A stretch of 8,920 nucleotides of DNA from JAYEHK01 sp034659475 (GTDB lineage: Bacteria; Bacillota; Syntrophomonadia; Syntrophomonadales; Syntrophomonadaceae), in assembly GCA_034659475.1 (NCBI GenBank), contig JAYEHK010000166.1, forward strand, positions 1 to 8,920, in the 5' to 3' direction. The notes beneath the pieces are model-generated. The model did no database searches and was not told the origin of the DNA. It saw only the letters and a list, made by a program, of their open reading frames with translations. Below are positions 5,385 to 8,920 of this stretch, one piece after another. How positions within the stretch are numbered: the stretch's first letter is position 1; each line of letters starts with the position of its first letter. The translations under genes and the position numbers were made by a program.

Positions 5385-6596
5385 CTACCACTTGCCAGAA
5401 AGAAACTTACGCAGAAGTTCCGGACCGCTTGATATAAAAGGTCCATTTGCGGCGGTTTCTTCATTGTATTGTGTGGGGCCTTCTTCGGGATGATTTTTAT
5501 CATAAATCATAAACGGCACCGGTTCAGAGGTATGCGTTTTTAATGATAACGGCGTCGGATGATCTGGCAGGATCATCAATCGAAAATCATCAAACGAGGC
5601 CATTTCCGTTAAAATATATCCCAGAACCTCCTGATCAATTTGTTCGATAGACCAGACCTTGGTTTGTGGTTCACCCTGGTGTCCTGCTTCATCTGGTGAT
5701 TCAATGTGAAGGTAAACGAAATCCTTACCCTGTTTGAGTTGATCTATGGCAGCTTTTGCTTTCCCTGCAAAATTGGTTTTTACCGCCCCGGTACCCCCTT
5801 CTACACTGACGGGGGTTAATCCGGCGCAGATTCCCAGACCTCTGACCAGATCTACAGCACATACAACAGCCCCATCAAGATCATATTTGTCATTAAAAGC
5901 ATCCAGAGAAGGGCGGCTGCCTTCACCCCAGAGCCAGATTGAAGTGGCTGGATGTAATCCTTTTTCTTCTCTGGCGATATTAATCGGATGGTTACGCAGT
6001 ATTTTTTCACTTCTCTGCATTAAATCAAGAATATGATTCGCATCATCTCCGGAAGGCAAATAGTCCTTGATTTTTCTGTCGGAAATGTCATGTGGTGGTG
6101 TCAGAACAGGGGTTTTACCCATGGCATCTTTCCATACGGTTAAATGGCGGTAACTAATCCCCGGATGGAAAGCAAATAGGTTAGAGTTGAGTTCTGCCTG
6201 TAAGGCAGCAACCAACTGTGCAGATTCTTCGGTACTGATTTCACCTGCACTGTAATCGAGCATGGTCTTTTCTGAATAATCTTTTTCTTCAGACAGCGTG
6301 ACCAGGTTACAGCGAAGCGCTAAATCTGCAGAACCCAAATCAACACCTAGACTAACTGCCTCCAGCGGCGACCGTCCGGTGTAATAATTCTGTGGTGCGT
6401 ATCCCATGACTGACATGTTGGCTACGTCGCTTCCGGGAGGATATCCCTCGGGTATGGTGTGTACCATACCTACTTTTGAATGGGGTGCAATGGCGTCCAT
6501 ATTTGGAGTCTTCGCATATTGAAGCGGGGTTTTATTCCCCAGTAAGGGAATCTTATAATCAGCCATACCATCTGTGAGCAATAGTAAATGTTTCAT
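5385..6596 (-). CDS. ApgM-family phosphoglycerate mutase-like protein, probable homoserine kinase
   Basis: A 403-residue member of the alkaline-phosphatase-like superfamily, cofactor-independent phosphoglycerate mutase (archaeal ApgM) type. It starts MKHLLLLTDGMADY with metal ligand Asp9, has GSDVANMSVMGY with the nucleophile Ser56, then HIESPDEAGHQG (Asp302, His306) and LPDHPTP...KTH (Asp345, His346, His355), so all metal and nucleophile residues are intact. A close subfamily (TIGR02535, 'proposed homoserine kinase') occurs in genomes that make threonine but lack ThrB, often beside thrC. Here thrC is the convergent neighbour, so a role in making O-phosphohomoserine is the likeliest reading; glycolytic 3-PG/2-PG interconversion is the alternative. 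ATG 6596 is chosen because the family begins there; the longer TTG at 6614 overlaps the TTGGGAG ribosome binding site (GGGAG, 11 nt before the ATG, slightly long). Confidence 0.88.
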   Translation of the reverse strand: MKHLLLLTDGMADYKIPLLGNKTPLQYAKTPNMDAIAPHSKVGMVHTIPEGYPPGSDVANMSVMGYAPQNYYTGRSPLEAVSLGVDLGSADLALRCNLVTLSEEKDYSEKTMLDYSAGEISTEESAQLVAALQAELNSNLFAFHPGISYRHLTVWKDAMGKTPVLTPPHDISDRKIKDYLPSGDDANHILDLMQRSEKILRNHPINIAREEKGLHPATSIWLWGEGSRPSLDAFNDKYDLDGAVVCAVDLVRGLGICAGLTPVSVEGGTGAVKTNFAGKAKAAIDQLKQGKDFVYLHIESPDEAGHQGEPQTKVWSIEQIDQEVLGYILTEMASFDDFRLMILPDHPTPLSLKTHTSEPVPFMIYDKNHPEEGPTQYNEETAANGPFISSGPELLRKFLSGKW

Positions 6597-6639
6597 GTAG
6601 TATTCAACTCCCAATAAATTGCTTTAAAATATTTGTATC

Positions 6640-6648
6640 ATTATATCA
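6640..6648 (-). promoter_or_regulatory. Extended -10 promoter of the ApgM-like gene
   Basis: On the - strand, TGATATAAT is a perfect extended -10 (TGnTATAAT). Transcription would start near 6633, giving a leader of about 37 nt before ATG 6596. There is no good -35 match, as is common with extended -10 promoters. Confidence 0.6.
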
Positions 6649-6662
6649 TTTGTAGACTGCAA

Positions 6663-6675
6663 ATACCCGGGGTAT
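6663..6675. promoter_or_regulatory. Operator-like dyad over the -35 region of the ApgM-like promoter
   Basis: ATACCC, a single G and GGGTAT form a perfect 6-bp inverted repeat. Relative to the extended -10 at 6640-6648 it covers about where the -35 box would be, a natural repressor or activator position. The binding protein is unknown. Confidence 0.4.
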
Positions 6676-6736
6676 ATAACATTTAACTTACGTCTCATAC
6701 TCGTCGGGTAATCGAACAAAAATGAAAAAACGAAAA

Positions 6737-6777
6737 AAATGTAATAATATCAATGATAGTGTTCTATAATTACATTT
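6737..6777 (+). promoter_or_regulatory. Regulator promoter flanked by a 9-bp inverted repeat
   Basis: A perfect -10 TATAAT (6765-6770) lies 35 bp before GTG 6806; no good -35 is seen. AAATGTAAT (6737-6745) and its exact complement ATTACATTT (6769-6777) flank the promoter with arm centres 32 bp apart, close to three helical turns. The right arm covers the end of the -10 and the likely start point, the left arm the -35 area. This fits a looped or two-site operator, possibly for autoregulation. Confidence 0.45.
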
Positions 6778-6792
6778 AGATTATTTGGTTAT

Positions 6793-6800
6793 GGGGGGAG
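6793..6800 (+). promoter_or_regulatory. Ribosome binding site of the regulator
   Basis: GGGGGGAG lies 5 nt before GTG 6806. The ATG at 6791 runs directly into this site and would lack one of its own. Confidence 0.6.
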
Positions 6801-6805
6801 AAACT

Positions 6806-8890
6806 GTGAAAGTATCTGACCTGATCAACGGGGAAACCTTTGTGCTTACACCTGATCAAACCTTAAAGGAAGCGGCAGAGTTATTCTTGGAAAAACATAT
6901 CGACGGAGCACCGATCGTCGATCCTGATGGAAGACTACTGGGATTGGTCAGCAAATCAAATCTCTACAGGGCAATTGTTGAAGAAGAAGACTTTAACCAG
7001 CCAGTGACAAACTACATGCATACTGATTTAATCACTACAGGTATGGATGAGAATATGGATAATGTCAAAAAACTGGAGGTTGGACGTGTTCCGGTAGTTG
7101 AGGATGATAAACTGGTGGGCATGGTTACTCAATCCGATCTGATTGCAGCGTACACCAGAATACTGGATGATCTTACCCAGAAGCTGAATACTGTGATTGA
7201 TTCGGCTTACAATGCGATTGTCAGCATTGATCAAGAAGGGATTATTACTATATTTAACAGCCCTGCTGAAAAAATGTTTGGTATCAAAAAGGAAGCAGCA
7301 CTTGGAAAGCCCTTTCGTGAAGTGGTACCTCACGGGGATTTGTTGCAGATTCTTAAACGAGGGGATATTCAAACAGGTCAACGTTTTTCTCATAACAACC
7401 GAACGTTTCTTTCTAACCGAAGTCCAATAATGGTGGATGGAAAAGTGACTGGGGCGGTAGCGGTTGTGCAGGAAATAGCAGAACTTCAAAGCGTATTGGA
7501 TGAATTGGAGTACATTAAACAATTAAAAACGGAAACAGATGCAATCATTGATTCTTCCTTTGACGGTATATATGTCACAGACGGAAGTGGGAAGACATTA
7601 ATGATTAATGAAGCCTATAGCCGTATCACCGGAATAAAAACATCCGAGGTTATGGGACGTACGATGCATCAACTTGTAGAAGCAGGGGTTTTTGATCGAT
7701 CGGCAACCCTGATGGTAATGGAACACAAAAAGCCCATTACAACCACCCAAGAAGTAAAGACTGGAAAAACAGTTCTGGTGACTGGTAATCCTATTTATGA
7801 TGAACGTGGAAATCTGTTCAGAGTCGTAACCAATGTCCGAGATATAACTGAATTAAATAGCCTGAAACAGGAGGTTGACGAAGCCCAGCGATGGAGTCGG
7901 CATTATAAAGAACAGCTTAAAAAGATGAAGATTCAGGATTGTAATAAATATGTGATCAAATCAAAAAAATCGAAAGAACTGATAGATCTAGTGATGCGTC
8001 TGGGGCATGTAGACTCAACAGTACTGGTACAGGGAGAATCCGGGGTTGGAAAAGAAATGGTTGCGGATATTCTTCATAAAAACAGTATACGGAAAGATAA
8101 ACCACTGATTCGAATCAATTGTGGCGCTATTCCAGATAATCTGCTGGAATCAGAATTGTTTGGCTATGAATCTGGTTCGTTTACGGGAGCCAAAAAGGGT
8201 GGGAAAATAGGTATCTTTGAAATGGCAAGTGGGGGTAGTTTGTTCTTGGATGAAATTGGGGAATTGCCCCTGACCCTGCAGGTAAAGCTTCTACGTGTTA
8301 TACAGGAACGCGAAATAACACGTATCGGGGGCAATCATCCTGTGAGTGTGGACGTTCGTCTGATTGCTGCCACAAATCGTGATCTCTGGCAGATGGTTGT
8401 AGAAAATAGGTTTCGAAAAGACTTGTTTTATCGGTTGAATGTTGTGCCGGTAGTCGTTGTGCCTTTGCGAGAAAGAAAAGAGGAGATTCCTGCGCTGGCA
8501 AATCACTTCCTGGCTGTGTTTAACCAGAAGTATGCGTTTCAAAAGGTATTTGATGAGTCGGTTATGCTCTCTCTTATGGATTATGATTGGCCGGGGAATG
8601 TGAGAGAATTAGAAAATGTGATAGAGAGGGCAATTGTAACTAGCTCTGAAACGGTTATTAGAGAAATTAAGCTTCCTAATGATAGAAGTCATAAAATTCA
8701 GAATGAATTATGGATGGATTTGTCAGAAGGGATGAATCTAAAGGAAGCCATGGAACGGGTAGAAAAACGGTTTATTCAACAATATCTTCAGCGCTGTGGA
8801 AGCACCCGAAAAACCGCCGCAGCACTGGGTGTAAGTCAACCAACCATTGTGCGGAAAGCAGCTCGATATGGAATCTGTCTAAAAGACTAA
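6806..8890 (+). CDS. Sigma-54-dependent regulator: CBS-CBS-PAS-PAS-AAA+-HTH
   Basis: A 694-residue bacterial enhancer-binding protein that would use ATP to open sigma-54 promoters. Domain order: CBS pair (about 1-58 and 67-116), PAS (about 125-235), PAS (about 245-360), a helical linker, AAA+ domain (about 380-620) with Walker A GESGVGKE (410-417), sigma-54-contact loop GSFTGA (457-462, Ser for the usual Ala) and Walker B SLFLDE ending Asp482-Glu483, and a C-terminal HTH (665-690, GSTRKTAAALGVSQPTIVRK) of the TyrR-like kind. CBS pairs usually bind adenine nucleotides or SAM; PAS domains bind small ligands. There is no response-regulator domain, so sensing is direct. GTG 6806 is chosen: GGGGAG ends 5 nt before it, while TTG 6785 and ATG 6791 lie at or before that site. 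Divergent from the ApgM-like gene. No -24/-12 promoter was found by eye in the window, so the target is unknown. Confidence 0.93.
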   Translation: MKVSDLINGETFVLTPDQTLKEAAELFLEKHIDGAPIVDPDGRLLGLVSKSNLYRAIVEEEDFNQPVTNYMHTDLITTGMDENMDNVKKLEVGRVPVVEDDKLVGMVTQSDLIAAYTRILDDLTQKLNTVIDSAYNAIVSIDQEGIITIFNSPAEKMFGIKKEAALGKPFREVVPHGDLLQILKRGDIQTGQRFSHNNRTFLSNRSPIMVDGKVTGAVAVVQEIAELQSVLDELEYIKQLKTETDAIIDSSFDGIYVTDGSGKTLMINEAYSRITGIKTSEVMGRTMHQLVEAGVFDRSATLMVMEHKKPITTTQEVKTGKTVLVTGNPIYDERGNLFRVVTNVRDITELNSLKQEVDEAQRWSRHYKEQLKKMKIQDCNKYVIKSKKSKELIDLVMRLGHVDSTVLVQGESGVGKEMVADILHKNSIRKDKPLIRINCGAIPDNLLESELFGYESGSFTGAKKGGKIGIFEMASGGSLFLDEIGELPLTLQVKLLRVIQEREITRIGGNHPVSVDVRLIAATNRDLWQMVVENRFRKDLFYRLNVVPVVVVPLRERKEEIPALANHFLAVFNQKYAFQKVFDESVMLSLMDYDWPGNVRELENVIERAIVTSSETVIREIKLPNDRSHKIQNELWMDLSEGMNLKEAMERVEKRFIQQYLQRCGSTRKTAAALGVSQPTIVRKAARYGICLKD

Positions 8891-8899
8891 AAGGTAATA

Positions 8900-8908
8900 T
8901 GATACAAT
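8900..8908 (+). promoter_or_regulatory. Possible extended -10 promoter for a gene beyond the right edge
   Basis: TGATACAAT matches TGnTATAAT with one change and lies 10 bp after the regulator stop. No -35 is evident, and the downstream gene is outside the window. Confidence 0.3.
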
Positions 8909-8920
8909 AATGGATAGGGT

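Noticed and set aside
5204..5437. A 77-codon + strand open frame with an AGGAGA just upstream
   Set aside because: It runs through the mutase terminator hairpin and the REP-like tandem repeats and then into the mutase gene on the opposite strand; its composition is explained by those elements, and the AGGAGA is too close (3 nt) to the TTG.

Overview
The window looks like the chromosome of an anaerobic, Clostridia-type Firmicute. This is an inference from gene content and style: strong AGGAGG-like ribosome binding sites, frequent TTG/GTG starts, extended -10 promoters, a PAS/sigma-54 activator, an archaeal-type (ApgM-like) phosphomutase next to threonine synthase, and long low-complexity intergenic repeats. 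No tRNA, rRNA, CRISPR array, transposase or phage gene is visible.

Layout. (1) Positions 2-1866, + strand: the 3' part of aroE (shikimate dehydrogenase) followed 14 bp later by aroB (3-dehydroquinate synthase), a piece of a shikimate-pathway operon. (2) 1969-2616, +: a membrane-anchored protein with a GyrI-like domain, whose layout resembles the eukaryotic TEX264 protein, ended by a clear hairpin terminator. (3) 2699-3253, - strand: a small membrane-anchored DUF2726 protein. (4) 3409-4908, +: threonine synthase thrC. (5) 4909-5384: a 476-bp gene-free stretch packed with tandem and inverted repeats, including a strong terminator for the following - strand gene and a REP-like element touching its stop codon. 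(6) 5385-6596, -: a cofactor-independent phosphoglycerate mutase-like protein of the kind proposed to act as homoserine kinase. (7) 6806-8890, +: a CBS-PAS-PAS-AAA+-HTH sigma-54-dependent regulator with a TyrR-like DNA-binding end. (8) A possible promoter for a gene beyond the right edge.

How the genes fit together. aroE and aroB catalyse two steps of the route to chorismate. thrC and the ApgM-like gene are convergent neighbours that plausibly supply the last two steps to threonine (homoserine to phosphohomoserine to threonine). The ApgM-like gene and the regulator are divergent. The 209 bp between them holds an extended -10 promoter for the mutase with a dyad near its -35 region, and a 9-bp inverted repeat whose arms sit three helical turns apart around the regulator's own -10. 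The TyrR-like HTH together with nearby aromatic and threonine genes suggests an amino-acid-linked regulator, but its target promoter is not visible here.

A recurring feature is that the longest reading frame often starts inside the ribosome binding site. For aroB, the GyrI-like gene, the DUF2726 gene, the mutase and the regulator I therefore moved the start downstream. I found no clear new multi-gene system. The best leads are the TEX264-like protein, the mutase/thrC pairing, the operator-like dyads and the repeat-rich intergenic region.
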